Assembly: GCF_029027585.1 (NCBI RefSeq)
Contig: NZ_CP093397.1
Coordinates: forward strand, 2,159,405 to 2,223,404
From: Sulfurimonas sp.
GTDB lineage: Bacteria > Campylobacterota > Campylobacteria > Campylobacterales > Sulfurimonadaceae
Length of the DNA: 64,000 nt
Reading direction: 5' to 3'
Part shown: positions 26,327-35,341 of the stretch, piece by piece
How the letters are laid out: every line of letters begins with the position of its first letter
Position numbering within the stretch: position 1 is the stretch's first letter
Translations under genes and position numbers: made by a program
The notes under the pieces: generated by a model
Seen by the model: the letters and a program-made list of their open reading frames with translations, nothing else
Database searches by the model: none
Told to the model about the DNA's origin: nothing

Positions 26327-26558
26327 AATTAGAAAAAGTGCTATAAAAGATTTAAAGCATATTTCCCAGCCTTTTAAAGATAATATACATAATAAAATTT
26401 TAGAGTTAAAAGATTTTCCAAATATACAAAATATTAAAAAATTAACAAATTTTGAACCAGCATACAGATTAAGAGTTGGAAATTATAGAGTTTTATTTGA
26501 TGTATTAGATGATATTATAACAATTGGTAGAGTTTTACATAGACAAAATAGTTATTGA
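26316..26558 (+). CDS. RelE/ParE-superfamily toxin
   Basis: An 80-residue protein with the RelE fold pattern: IEIRKSAIKDLKHI at the start, FPNIQNIKKLTNFEPAYRLRVGNYRVLFDV in the middle, and a GRVLHRQNSY end. The R-x-R-V-G-x-Y-R-V motif and the terminal Arg/Tyr fit the RelE mRNA-interferase type; ParE-like gyrase poisons share the fold, so the target is not fixed. It overlaps the antitoxin by 11 nt. It is the last gene before the right direct repeat, so the pair may stabilise the island. Confidence 0.85.
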   Translation: MKIEIRKSAIKDLKHISQPFKDNIHNKILELKDFPNIQNIKKLTNFEPAYRLRVGNYRVLFDVLDDIITIGRVLHRQNSY

Positions 26559-26568
26559 TTTGTACTTA

Positions 26569-26591
26569 TTTTAAATTTAATATGAGTATAA
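26569..26591 (+). repeat. Right copy of 23-bp perfect direct repeat bounding the island
   Basis: Identical to 24909-24931. It ends 8 bp before the mltA ATG at 26600, so it also forms the mltA promoter/leader (GAGTATAATTC contains a TATAAT -10). The spacing between the two copies is 1660 bp. Confidence 0.7.
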
Positions 26592-26599
26592 TTCTTTTT

Positions 26600-27667
26600 A
26601 TGAAAAATACATTGATGCTATTTGTTATAATTATACTTTTTTTAGGGTGTGCGAAAGAAGAAAAATCAATATTTTCAAGCAGTAGCTTTGAAGAACTTCC
26701 AAGATGGCAAGATGAAAATCATAAAAAAGCTCTTAACTCATTTATAAACAGTTGTAAAAGTAAAAAAACTCAAAAACTCTACTCGCATCTATGTCAAAAA
26801 GCAACTTTAAGTCAAAATCCAAAAACTTTTTTTGAAACAGAATTTGATGTTTTTAAAATCCAAAGTCTAGATGCCAACAAAAAAGGACTTTTGACAGGTT
26901 ATTATGAACCTACTATTAGAGGCTCTTTTATAAAAAAAGAACCATATATTTACCCACTTTATAATGAACCAAATGATTTGATAAGTGTTGATTTAACTAG
27001 CATCTATGCAGATTTAAAAAATTATAGACTTCGAGGAAGAGTTGTAGGTAATAAATTAGTTCCATATTACACAAGAGAACAAATTGAAAACCAAGAGATA
27101 GATGCTAAAGTTATTTGTTATACAGACTCAAAGATAGACCTTTTCTTTTTAGAAGTTCAAGGTTCTGGAATGGTAAGTTTTGAAAATGAAGAAAGTATTT
27201 TTGTAGGTTTTGCAAATCAAAATGGACATAAATATAGTTCTATTGGTAAATATTTGGTAGAAAAGGGTGAGATAGAGCAACAACTTATATCTTTACAAAG
27301 TATTAAAAAGTGGTTTAAAAAAAATCCTAGTAGAATTGATGAAGTTTTAAACTATAACAAATCAGTAGTCTTTTTTAAAGAAAAAAAGCACTCTGCATCT
27401 GGTTCCCTTGGTCTGGTTTTAACACCAGAGCGTTCTGTTGCAGTAGATAAAAATATCATAAAATTAGGAAGCATATTGTTCTTAGATGCTATGATAGATG
27501 GAAAGAAGGTAGATAAAATAGTGATGGCAGAAGATACAGGTGGGGCAATAAAAGGCGAAGTAAGAGTAGATATGTTTTTTGGTTCTTCAAAGAGAGCTAG
27601 TAGAGTTGCTGGAGAATTAAAATCAGATTTAAAATTATGGATATTACTACCAAAGGAAGATAATTGA
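26600..27667 (+). CDS. mltA: Membrane-bound lytic murein transglycosylase A
   Basis: It cuts peptidoglycan glycan strands, leaving 1,6-anhydromuramyl ends, from the inner face of the outer membrane. The ATG at 26600 is chosen because it yields a proper lipoprotein signal with lipobox FLGC (Cys 17); the frame is open further upstream to 26555. Domain marks are LTGYYEPTIRGS, the beta-barrel insert, QGSGMVSFEN, and the catalytic-Asp 3D segment VMAEDTGGAIKG near the C-terminus. Its stop overlaps the TTG start of recR. Confidence 0.93.
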   Translation: MKNTLMLFVIIILFLGCAKEEKSIFSSSSFEELPRWQDENHKKALNSFINSCKSKKTQKLYSHLCQKATLSQNPKTFFETEFDVFKIQSLDANKKGLLTGYYEPTIRGSFIKKEPYIYPLYNEPNDLISVDLTSIYADLKNYRLRGRVVGNKLVPYYTREQIENQEIDAKVICYTDSKIDLFFLEVQGSGMVSFENEESIFVGFANQNGHKYSSIGKYLVEKGEIEQQLISLQSIKKWFKKNPSRIDEVLNYNKSVVFFKEKKHSASGSLGLVLTPERSVAVDKNIIKLGSILFLDAMIDGKKVDKIVMAEDTGGAIKGEVRVDMFFGSSKRASRVAGELKSDLKLWILLPKEDN

Positions 27668-28233
27668 GAGGTTCATTAGATAAGTTTAACCGTTTAGTAG
27701 ATGCTCTGCAAGAACTTCCAACAATAGGAAAAAAGTCTGCAACAAGATTAGCATATCATATGGCAATAAATGATACCTTTGTTGGTATGAAAATATCTCA
27801 AGCAATAGAGGATGCATTAGGAAGTTTGAGAAAATGTAGAGTATGTGGTGGAATGAGTGAAGATGAACTTTGCTCGATTTGTAGTGATGAAAGGCGGGAC
27901 CAAACTCTACTATGTATAATAGAAAATGCAAAAGATGTACTTTTACTAGAAGAAAATGGTCTATTTGATGGTAAATATTTTGTACTAGATTCTCTAGAAG
28001 AGATAACTGTTTCACATCTTGTGAAAATGGTAGAAAATGGAGTTAAAGAAGTTGTTTTTGCTATTACTCCATCTATCTCAAACGATGCTGTGATTTTATA
28101 TATAGAAGAAAAACTAAATTCTTTTGATATAAATTTTTCAAGAATTGCACAAGGTGTTCCAACTGGAGTAAGTTTAGAAAATGTCGATATACTATCTCTT
28201 ACAAGAGCATTAGAAGATAGAGTAAAGGTTTAA
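27664..28233 (+). CDS. recR: Recombination protein RecR
   Basis: It loads RecA with RecF/RecO at gapped DNA. The 189-residue protein has an N-terminal helix-hairpin-helix (ELPTIGKKSATRLA), a zinc finger of four Cys (58, 61, 70, 73), and a Toprim domain from about residue 80 with LLCIIENAKDVLLLEENG and PTGVSLENVD. The start is TTG at 27664, overlapping the mltA stop by 4 nt; no ATG fits the conserved N-terminus. Confidence 0.94.
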   Translation: MRGSLDKFNRLVDALQELPTIGKKSATRLAYHMAINDTFVGMKISQAIEDALGSLRKCRVCGGMSEDELCSICSDERRDQTLLCIIENAKDVLLLEENGLFDGKYFVLDSLEEITVSHLVKMVENGVKEVVFAITPSISNDAVILYIEEKLNSFDINFSRIAQGVPTGVSLENVDILSLTRALEDRVKV

Positions 28234-28234
28234 A

Positions 28235-29117
28235 GTGCGATATATATATTTATTTTTTATTTTTTTTACTAGCATCTATGCTTTAGAAAATATACAAACG
28301 AAAGAGATAGAAGATAAAGATGCTAAAAATAGTATGAAAACATGGATAGATGGTGGTTTTGGTTTAAAGCCATATAGAACTAACTATCTCTTACCCTTTG
28401 GTTATAGAACAAATGGTACATATGATAATTATTCTCCTACGGGTGATTATAAAAAAATGGAAGCAGAGCTACAAATTAGTTTGAAATTGAATGTTGGAAG
28501 TGGACTTTTTGGATTAGATGAAAAATATTATTTATCTTATACTCACAAAGCCTTTTGGCAAATATATATGGAATCTTCTCCTTTTAGAGAAACAACATAT
28601 AATCCAGAAGCTTTTGTAGTTTTTTCCCGTTAAAGATAAAGATTCTTTTTTAAATATGAAGTCTATAAAAGTAGCCTTGGCTCATCGCTCAAATGGACAA
28701 GGAACAAATGAAGGTAAAGTTATAGTAACAAATCAAAACTATAACACAGGAAATCAATCTAGGAGTATGAATACCTTTTATACAGAATTTTCATTTCAAC
28801 ACGATACTTTAGTTACTGAATTTAAAATTTGGATACCATTTTATGAAACAATACATGGAACTGATAACCCTGATATAATGGAGTATATTGGATATACCTC
28901 ATTGAAATTCAACTATTTTTTACAAAAACATATGTTTACTTTAATGGGAAGAGGGAATATAGAAACAGGAAATGGTGCAGTTGAAGCCACTTACTCTTAT
29001 CCACTCATAAAAGATACCTATTTTTATACAAAAGCCTTTACAGGATATGGTGAGAGTTTGATTGATTACAATAACTATGTAACAAAATTTTCTATTGGAT
29101 TTAGTTTTTCAAGATAA
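28235..29117 (+). CDS. pldA: Outer-membrane phospholipase A; one frameshift
   Basis: A signal peptide (about 1-16) precedes a beta-barrel of alternating hydrophobic strands. The catalytic signature HRSNGQGTN gives the His and Ser of the OMPLA Asn-His-Ser triad. The first part (to 28633) and the second part are joined by removing one T from the T6 run 28620-28625, giving VFPVKDKDSFLNMKS and about 293 residues. The enzyme hydrolyses phospholipids that reach the outer leaflet. It starts 1 nt after recR. Campylobacter and Helicobacter carry homologues. Confidence 0.9.
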
Positions 29118-29127
29118 GAGGTAGTTA

Positions 29128-30519
29128 CTATTTTTTAGAATTATGAGGTTCGTTTCTTTTTTTTCGTTTGTTTTGAAGTCGTTCACGAAAGTTCTTTAGC
29201 CTATCTATTTCGGCAGTGTTCATTTTAACATCAGCATTACCTATGATTTCACCATGTTTTATATCTAGCATGTCTGATTTACTCATGGCTAAAATTTGAG
29301 ATGGAAAAACGCTTCTGTGTCCTGTCATAAAAAAGCTTATAACAACTGATATGGCGGCATAATGTGCAACTTCAATCCCAAAAAGTTCCATAGCCATAAT
29401 GGTCGCGGCAATTGGTGCATTTGTAGTTCCAGCAAGAACACTAACAAAACCAATGGCTGCGAAAAATGTTATATGGTCACCCATAAGTGTACCAAATAAA
29501 TTACCGCTTGTTGCTCCTATATAAAAGATTGGTGTAACTATTCCACCACTTCCTCCAGAACCTAGAGTAATAGCAGTAAAAATTGTTTTTAAAATAAAAG
29601 CGTACCAAGGTATATTTGCGTTAAGAGTAGCATCTGGTCGTAGGGCTTGATCAATCGTTTCAATACCTAATCCAAAATACTCATCTCCAAAAACAAATGA
29701 TAATCCAACAAGAAAAAGACCACCACCAAATGCTTTTATATAAACATTTAAAGGTATTTTAGTGATAGCTCTTTCTATTCGTTTTAAAAAAGTTATCGTT
29801 ATATCAGAAATCAAACCAAAAAATAATCCAGCAAGAATAACTTTAAGAATAAGCGGTAGATTTAAAGTAACTGTTTGATGAAAATTTATATCAAAATAAG
29901 TGTAGTCAATACCAAGGTATTGAGCAGTTGAAAAGGCTGCAAAACCTGCAATGAAAGATGGAAGAAGAACATCATAACGAATTAGTCCAACTATTAAAAC
30001 TTCAACTCCAAATATTGCACCTGCTATTGGTGTTCCAAATACAGAAGCAAAACCTGCCCCAATTCCACAAATAACAAGTTTTTTTCTATCTTCTTTTGAA
30101 AAGTGAAATAGGTCAGAAATAAAAGAAGCCATACCCGCACCAATTTGCGCACCTGGACCTTCCTTCCCAACAGAACCCCCAGTAAATATGGTTACAACAG
30201 TTGTTAGAAGCTTTATGGGAATAACGGCAATTTCAATTTTCCCACTTTTTTTATGTACTGCTTCTATAACTTTTTCAGTACCATGACCTTGCGCATCTGG
30301 AGCAAATGTTTTTACTAACCAAACAGTTGTAACTAAACCAAAGGGAAGAAGATAGTAGTGTGGAAAACCAACTACATGTTGATTGTTTTCAGAGAATTGC
30401 AAAATATTTAAAAAGAGGGTAACTGTTGCTCCAATAATTATACCAATAAAAGAGGAGAGAAGCAGCCATTTAGCGACACTAAAAAAAATAGTTGTTTGTT
30501 CAATTGTATGTTTTTTCAT
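29128..30519 (-). CDS. ClC-family chloride channel or Cl-/H+ antiporter
   Basis: A 463-residue membrane protein with about ten or more hydrophobic segments. The ClC selectivity motifs are present: GSVGKEGPGAQIGAG with the gating glutamate, GTPIAGAIFGVEVL, and GSGGSGGIVTPIFYIGA. The conserved gating Glu favours activity as channel or exchanger. The last about 45 residues form a cytoplasmic Lys/Arg-rich tail with no CBS pair. It is convergent with pldA. Confidence 0.93.
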   Translation of the reverse strand: MKKHTIEQTTIFFSVAKWLLLSSFIGIIIGATVTLFLNILQFSENNQHVVGFPHYYLLPFGLVTTVWLVKTFAPDAQGHGTEKVIEAVHKKSGKIEIAVIPIKLLTTVVTIFTGGSVGKEGPGAQIGAGMASFISDLFHFSKEDRKKLVICGIGAGFASVFGTPIAGAIFGVEVLIVGLIRYDVLLPSFIAGFAAFSTAQYLGIDYTYFDINFHQTVTLNLPLILKVILAGLFFGLISDITITFLKRIERAITKIPLNVYIKAFGGGLFLVGLSFVFGDEYFGLGIETIDQALRPDATLNANIPWYAFILKTIFTAITLGSGGSGGIVTPIFYIGATSGNLFGTLMGDHITFFAAIGFVSVLAGTTNAPIAATIMAMELFGIEVAHYAAISVVISFFMTGHRSVFPSQILAMSKSDMLDIKHGEIIGNADVKMNTAEIDRLKNFRERLQNKRKKRNEPHNSKK

Positions 30520-30555
30520 CTGTAAATATATTGTACTCTTATTTATTATTAATTA

Positions 30556-31350
30556 CTACAGATTAAAGCTCTTTTGCATAAAAAATTTTATTTTTTTGAG
30601 TTTTAGTTCTTTATTTACAAACAATTCGTTTGCTAAAACACCTTGACCCAAAAGCATATCTGCTCCATCTTTGTAGGTTATAGCCTTTTCATTCGCTTGT
30701 TTTAGGAATGGTGTTAGGTTACCATAGATAGCATCTGCTACAAACAAAGTATTGTCTAAAATATCATCAATCATATCTTTTGGAGCTGGTAATTCATCAT
30801 CTTTTAGTCCAGCACTTGTTGTATTTACTACTAGGTCATACTTTTCTAACTCAAAATTATCCCAAGTATAGCATCTATGTGCAATATCTTTAAAATATTC
30901 TAATCTTGAAGCACTTCTGTTTAAAACACTAACTTTTATATTGTTTTGAATAAGTCTAGATGCTAATGCTTTTGCAGTTCCGCCTGCGCCAATAACAAGA
31001 ACATTATTAATCTTTCCAAACTCTTCAATTGCAAACATAAATCCATCTGCATCTGTGTTATAACCGATGAGTTTACCATTTTCATTTATGAGTGTATTTA
31101 CAACACCAACTTTTTTCGCAAAACCTCTAACTTCATCACAAGCTTTAAAAGCTGCTTCTTTATGTGGAACTGTGACATTTGCACCAGATAGTTTTAAGTT
31201 GAAAAAGGTTTCTCTTAATTTTGTTCCATCTAGTAGATGCACACGAGTATAGCAAGCTTTATAGTTTAAGCCTTTAAAAACACTATTGTGCATAAGTGGA
31301 GAACGAGAATGTGATACGGGATTACCAAAGATAGCAAATAGTTTTTTCAT
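30556..31350 (-). CDS. aroE: Shikimate dehydrogenase
   Basis: It reduces 3-dehydroshikimate with NADPH in the chorismate pathway. The 264-residue protein has the shikimate-binding start FGNPVSHSRSPLMHN, the catalytic lysine in GANVTVPHKEAAF, and the NADP site VLVIGAGGTAKALASRL. The conserved KDGADMLLGQG lies near the end. It is directly downstream of trpE (10 nt), so two aromatic-pathway genes are co-transcribed. Confidence 0.95.
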   Translation of the reverse strand: MKKLFAIFGNPVSHSRSPLMHNSVFKGLNYKACYTRVHLLDGTKLRETFFNLKLSGANVTVPHKEAAFKACDEVRGFAKKVGVVNTLINENGKLIGYNTDADGFMFAIEEFGKINNVLVIGAGGTAKALASRLIQNNIKVSVLNRSASRLEYFKDIAHRCYTWDNFELEKYDLVVNTTSAGLKDDELPAPKDMIDDILDNTLFVADAIYGNLTPFLKQANEKAITYKDGADMLLGQGVLANELFVNKELKLKKIKFFMQKSFNL

Positions 31351-31360
31351 ATAATTTTTT

Positions 31361-32770
31361 TTAATCTTTGTCTAGGTCTTCTAGGGAATGAATGAGAGCA
31401 CCGAGCTTATTTTTAACTTCTAAATATTCTAACTCATTTTGACTATCTGCAACAATACCAGCTCCAGCTTGAAGAATTACTTTATCTTCTTTTACCATCG
31501 CTGTTCGTATAGTTATTGCACTGTCCATATTTCCATCAAAACCAAAATAACCGATGCTTCCACTGTAAAAACCTCTTTTAAGACCTTCATATTGAGCTAT
31601 TAATTCCATCGCTCTAATCTTTGGTGCTCCAGTCATTGTTCCTGCTGTAAAAGTTGCCATAAACAAATCAAACATATCTTTGCCTTCTTCAAGCTCGGCG
31701 GTAACATCTGAAACTATATGCATAACATGAGAAAATCGTTCAATATGCATCATATCTTGAACTTTTACACTTCCAGTTTTTGCAACACGACTTACATCAT
31801 TTCTACCTAAATCTATGAGCATTAGATGCTCTGCTAACTCTTTTGGATCTGCTAGAAGTTCATCTTCCATCTCTTTATCTTCAAGTTTTGTAGCACCTCT
31901 TTTTCTAGTTCCTGCGATAGGGCGAAGAAGAAGTTCTCCATTTGTTAGTCTAACCATGACTTCTGGTGAACTTCCTACTATATTGAACTCATCGTATTCT
32001 AGTAAAAACATATATGGAGAGGGATTTTTTGTTCTTAGAATTCTGTAAAAACTAAAAGGGTCAACTTTTATGTTTCTTGTAAAACGGTTAGTCATTAAAA
32101 TCTGAAAAACATCACCACTTCTAATCATCTTTTTAGAATCATCTATCATTTTGAAAAATTTATCTTTTGAGTGAGCAAATGTTCCTTTGTCATTTCCGAT
32201 ATTGTTTTTCATATGTACATATTCATAATTAGTTTTAAGTGATTTTTCTATGAACTCAAATTTATCATTCATCTCTTTTTCTATACTAACAAGAGTGATT
32301 TGATGGTTTTTATGTGAATAAACGAGTATAATTTTTGGAAGCATTAAATCTAAGTCTGGTGTATTTAACTCATCTTTTAAGTTCTCCATTGTAGAACTAA
32401 GTTTTGGCTCAAATACTTTAACCATGTCATAACCAATATATCCTATAAATCCATCAACGAAGCCAATATTTAACTTTGCTGTTGCCTCTTTATATATAGT
32501 AGCATCAATTTTTTTATAATACTCTTTTAAAAAGCTAAAAGGGTTTTGTGGTTTTATATGTTTTTTACCAGTTGCATCTGTATAGATTGTTTGGTTATTT
32601 ATGTATTGAAGTCGTTCTCTTGCACCTATGCAGATAAAACTATAGTTTCCATCACTTTGACCAGCACTTTCAAAAAGATAACTTATCTCATTTTTAAAAA
32701 GCTGTTTCATTTTAGAGTAAACAGCAATAGGTGCTAATTGGTCTAGTATAAATTGTTTAGAGTATATCAT
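31361..32770 (-). CDS. trpE: Anthranilate synthase component I
   Basis: It uses chorismate and ammonia to make anthranilate for tryptophan. A 469-residue protein with the chorismate-binding C-terminal domain: FQILMTNRFTRNI, PSPYMFLLE, VGSSPEVMVR, RPIAGTRKRG, HLMLIDLGRNDVSRV, and GTMTGAPKIRAMELI. The N-terminal half has the regulatory region. PabB is a possible alternative family, but the length and motif spacing favour TrpE. Its start overlaps the SPOR gene stop by 1 nt. No trpG lies adjacent. Confidence 0.88.
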   Translation of the reverse strand: MIYSKQFILDQLAPIAVYSKMKQLFKNEISYLFESAGQSDGNYSFICIGARERLQYINNQTIYTDATGKKHIKPQNPFSFLKEYYKKIDATIYKEATAKLNIGFVDGFIGYIGYDMVKVFEPKLSSTMENLKDELNTPDLDLMLPKIILVYSHKNHQITLVSIEKEMNDKFEFIEKSLKTNYEYVHMKNNIGNDKGTFAHSKDKFFKMIDDSKKMIRSGDVFQILMTNRFTRNIKVDPFSFYRILRTKNPSPYMFLLEYDEFNIVGSSPEVMVRLTNGELLLRPIAGTRKRGATKLEDKEMEDELLADPKELAEHLMLIDLGRNDVSRVAKTGSVKVQDMMHIERFSHVMHIVSDVTAELEEGKDMFDLFMATFTAGTMTGAPKIRAMELIAQYEGLKRGFYSGSIGYFGFDGNMDSAITIRTAMVKEDKVILQAGAGIVADSQNELEYLEVKNKLGALIHSLEDLDKD

Positions 32771-33420
32771 TAAAGTTTAACTAAAAAAGCACCTGCTTCT
32801 ATGTTACTTCTTAAAACTCTTAGGGCTGCACGAGCTTCTCTTTCTGTATAAAAAGGACCAACTAAAACTTTTGTTAAGTTTTTTACTTTATGAAACTTAT
32901 ATCTATAACCTTGACTTAAAATAGAGTCTAGGAATTTCTTATTTGGTTCGTATTTTGAAAATGAACCAACTTGAATAAAGTAAGCTTTAACGGTAGAAAC
33001 CTCTTTTGTAGGGGCTTTTATAACTTTTTTAGGTTTTATTTTTTTAACTTCTTTTTTTACAGGTGCTTTTGTTTTCACTTTTGCAATTTTTGTTTCTTTT
33101 AAAGATTCTTTTTTCAATCTCTTTGCTATTTCATCTAAAGAATCACTATTTTTAGACTCTTCTTCAATAATTATAACTTCTTCAAATAATGGTTCACTCT
33201 CTTGTTCAGGAGTTACTTTTGTTTGCTGAACAGGAAGAGGGATAGGTTGAGGAAGGTTTTCTTTAGCATCTGGGGTTAAAGTGCTCATTAACATAACAAC
33301 TATGATAAGAATTACACCAAGTGTAGCTACAGCCAAAACAATTTTTTTGTTTCCTCCGCTAGAGCCACCTCTATTTAAAATAATATCATTTAATTCATTT
33401 TTTTCATTCATAATTTTCAT
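32770..33420 (-). CDS. SPOR-domain membrane protein
   Basis: A 216-residue protein. A cytoplasmic N-terminus of about 25 residues precedes one membrane helix (about 27-46), then a Pro/Glu/Lys-rich spacer with KKEVKKIKPKK-type stretches. A C-terminal SPOR domain (about 147-216) shows YFIQVGSFSKYEPNKKFLDS and VLVGPFYTEREARAALRVL. SPOR domains bind denuded septal peptidoglycan, so a role at the division site is likely. It lies between trpE and the DUF1882 gene. Confidence 0.88.
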   Translation of the reverse strand: MKIMNEKNELNDIILNRGGSSGGNKKIVLAVATLGVILIIVVMLMSTLTPDAKENLPQPIPLPVQQTKVTPEQESEPLFEEVIIIEEESKNSDSLDEIAKRLKKESLKETKIAKVKTKAPVKKEVKKIKPKKVIKAPTKEVSTVKAYFIQVGSFSKYEPNKKFLDSILSQGYRYKFHKVKNLTKVLVGPFYTEREARAALRVLRSNIEAGAFLVKL

Positions 33421-33472
33421 TTCCCAAAATTTTATTTACTTTATCATATCAAAAAATATGTTTATATATGCT

Positions 33473-34015
33473 TTACATGTGTTTTGACCAAGAAGCACCA
33501 CGCTCTTTGGCATAAACTTCATATGGTAAGGTTAAAATATTATACTCATCAGGCATATCAGCATTTGGGAACATTCTCCACTGTTTTGGTTGTTTTGCAG
33601 ATAGTTTCATACTAATCATTTTCCCAAGTTGTATAGCTTCTTGCAGAGTTGTATGACCTTTATGAATATAAACATGAAGATGACCATCTGTCTTTGTTGA
33701 ATAAGCTGTGAAATTTATATAGCCTTCTTCACGAAGAAGAAGCTGAGTTTTATGATAAAATCGTTCAGGATCTCTACCATTATAATCAATCACAATATTT
33801 TCAACTTTTGTATGTTTGTTTACAATAGAATGGGCAATCGTAATATCACCTTTTAGGTGTTGGTTGATTAATGACTGCGTTAAAGGTGCATTTATTTTTT
33901 CAAATTTATTGTAAAAAGTACGACCTTTAAATGTAAGCTTTTCAACTACTGTATCTCTTTTTATCCAGTAGTGATCATTTACCATTTTAATAAGTTTTAA
34001 ATCCATCGCAGTCAT
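33473..34015 (-). CDS. DUF1882-type conserved Campylobacterota protein
   Basis: A 180-residue soluble protein without signal or membrane segment. It matches the conserved protein that sits next to glyA in Helicobacter and relatives (DUF1882 at the N-terminus: [35 protein letters not shown]). The rest contains [18 protein letters not shown] and [23 protein letters not shown], which resembles primase-like single-domain proteins. Function is unknown. It starts 9 nt after glyA. The conserved linkage suggests a shared transcript rather than a shared pathway. Confidence 0.8.
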   Translation of the reverse strand: MTAMDLKLIKMVNDHYWIKRDTVVEKLTFKGRTFYNKFEKINAPLTQSLINQHLKGDITIAHSIVNKHTKVENIVIDYNGRDPERFYHKTQLLLREEGYINFTAYSTKTDGHLHVYIHKGHTTLQEAIQLGKMISMKLSAKQPKQWRMFPNADMPDEYNILTLPYEVYAKERGASWSKHM

Positions 34016-34024
34016 TGTTTTACC

Positions 34025-35272
34025 TTAATATGTTGATTGATTATAAATTACAAAATTTTGAGCTAAGGCTTTAAGTTCTTCTTTAATAGTAGCTTGAAGC
34101 TGTGTGTTATTAATATCATCAAGAACATCAGCCATTTTGTTTGCGATTAGTTCAAACTCGGCTTCTTTCATACCACGAGAAGTTAAAGCAGCTGAACCAA
34201 CTCTTATACCAGAAGTTACAAATGGACTTCTAGTTTCACCTGGAACTGTATTTTTATTGATAGTTATACCAGCGTTACCAAGAGCTAAGTCAGCATCTTT
34301 TCCTGAAATCTCACTTCCAACAAAAGAAACAAGTATCAAGTGGTTATCAGTTCCGCCTGAAACTACATCATATCCGCGTTTAACCATTACTTCGCCAAGG
34401 ATTTTAGCATTTATTTTTACTTGCTTAGCGTACTCTTTCCATTCTGGAGATAAGTTGTATTTAAAACCAACAGCTTTAGCAGCAATAACATGAACAAGTG
34501 GACCACCTTGAAGAGCAGGGAAGATAGCAGAGTTTATTTTCTTTGCAATATCTTCATCATTTGTCATAATCATACCACCGCGAGGACCTGCTAAAGTTTT
34601 GTGCGTTGTAGTTGTAACAACATCCGCATAAGGAAAAGGACTAGGATGCTCATCAGCACATACAAGACCTGCTATATGAGCAATATCAGCAAATAAAATC
34701 GCACCAACAGCATCAGCTATTTCACGAAACTTTTTAAAGTCAATTTCACGAGCATAAGCAGACGCACCACAAACGATGATTTTAGGTTTTACAATTTGAG
34801 CAATGTCCATAACTCTTTCATAGTTAATACGACCATCAAGCTCAACACCATAAGTAAAACTAGAGTAGTTTTTACCTGAAAAAGAAGGTTTTGAACCATG
34901 TGTTAAATGACCACCATGACTTAAGTCCATACCAAGAAGTTTATCACCAGCTTTTAAAAGTGCTGCATAAACTGCACCATTTGCTTGGCTTCCTGAGTGT
35001 GGTTGAACATTTGCAAAGTTACATCCAAAAAGTTCACAAGCTCTGTCTATGGCTAGTTGCTCAACACCATCAGCATATTCACAACCACCGTAGTAGCGTT
35101 TAGCAGGGTAACCCTCAGCATATTTGTTAGTAAAAACTGAACCCATAGCTTCCATAACTGCAGGAAGTGTAAAGTTCTCAGATGCAATCATCTCTAAGTG
35201 GTCAGTTTGGCGCTCTAACTCTTTTTCGCATAAATTGTAAATTTCGCTATCGTACTCTTTTAAAAAACTCAT
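34025..35272 (-). CDS. glyA: Serine hydroxymethyltransferase
   Basis: It interconverts serine and glycine with tetrahydrofolate, supplying one-carbon units. A 415-residue PLP enzyme, full length: EIASENF near the start, [47 protein letters not shown], and the PLP lysine in [15 protein letters not shown]. The methyl-tetrahydrofolate user metE lies upstream on the same strand, 69 nt away. Confidence 0.96.
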   Translation of the reverse strand: MSFLKEYDSEIYNLCEKELERQTDHLEMIASENFTLPAVMEAMGSVFTNKYAEGYPAKRYYGGCEYADGVEQLAIDRACELFGCNFANVQPHSGSQANGAVYAALLKAGDKLLGMDLSHGGHLTHGSKPSFSGKNYSSFTYGVELDGRINYERVMDIAQIVKPKIIVCGASAYAREIDFKKFREIADAVGAILFADIAHIAGLVCADEHPSPFPYADVVTTTTHKTLAGPRGGMIMTNDEDIAKKINSAIFPALQGGPLVHVIAAKAVGFKYNLSPEWKEYAKQVKINAKILGEVMVKRGYDVVSGGTDNHLILVSFVGSEISGKDADLALGNAGITINKNTVPGETRSPFVTSGIRVGSAALTSRGMKEAEFELIANKMADVLDDINNTQLQATIKEELKALAQNFVIYNQSTY

Positions 35273-35341
35273 GATATAAAATTCCTTATTATATTTGATT
35301 GGATTATACTCAATATTTAATAATAAATGACTGAATAAAAA

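Noticed and set aside
24909-26591. Insertion sequence in the dnaJ-mltA island
   Set aside because: No transposase frame and no terminal inverted repeats at the ends; direct repeats of 23 bp are longer than usual IS target duplications.
30383-30646. 87-codon plus-strand frame over the clc and aroE gene junction
   Set aside because: It lies opposite two well-supported genes and has shadow-frame composition; no ribosome binding site.
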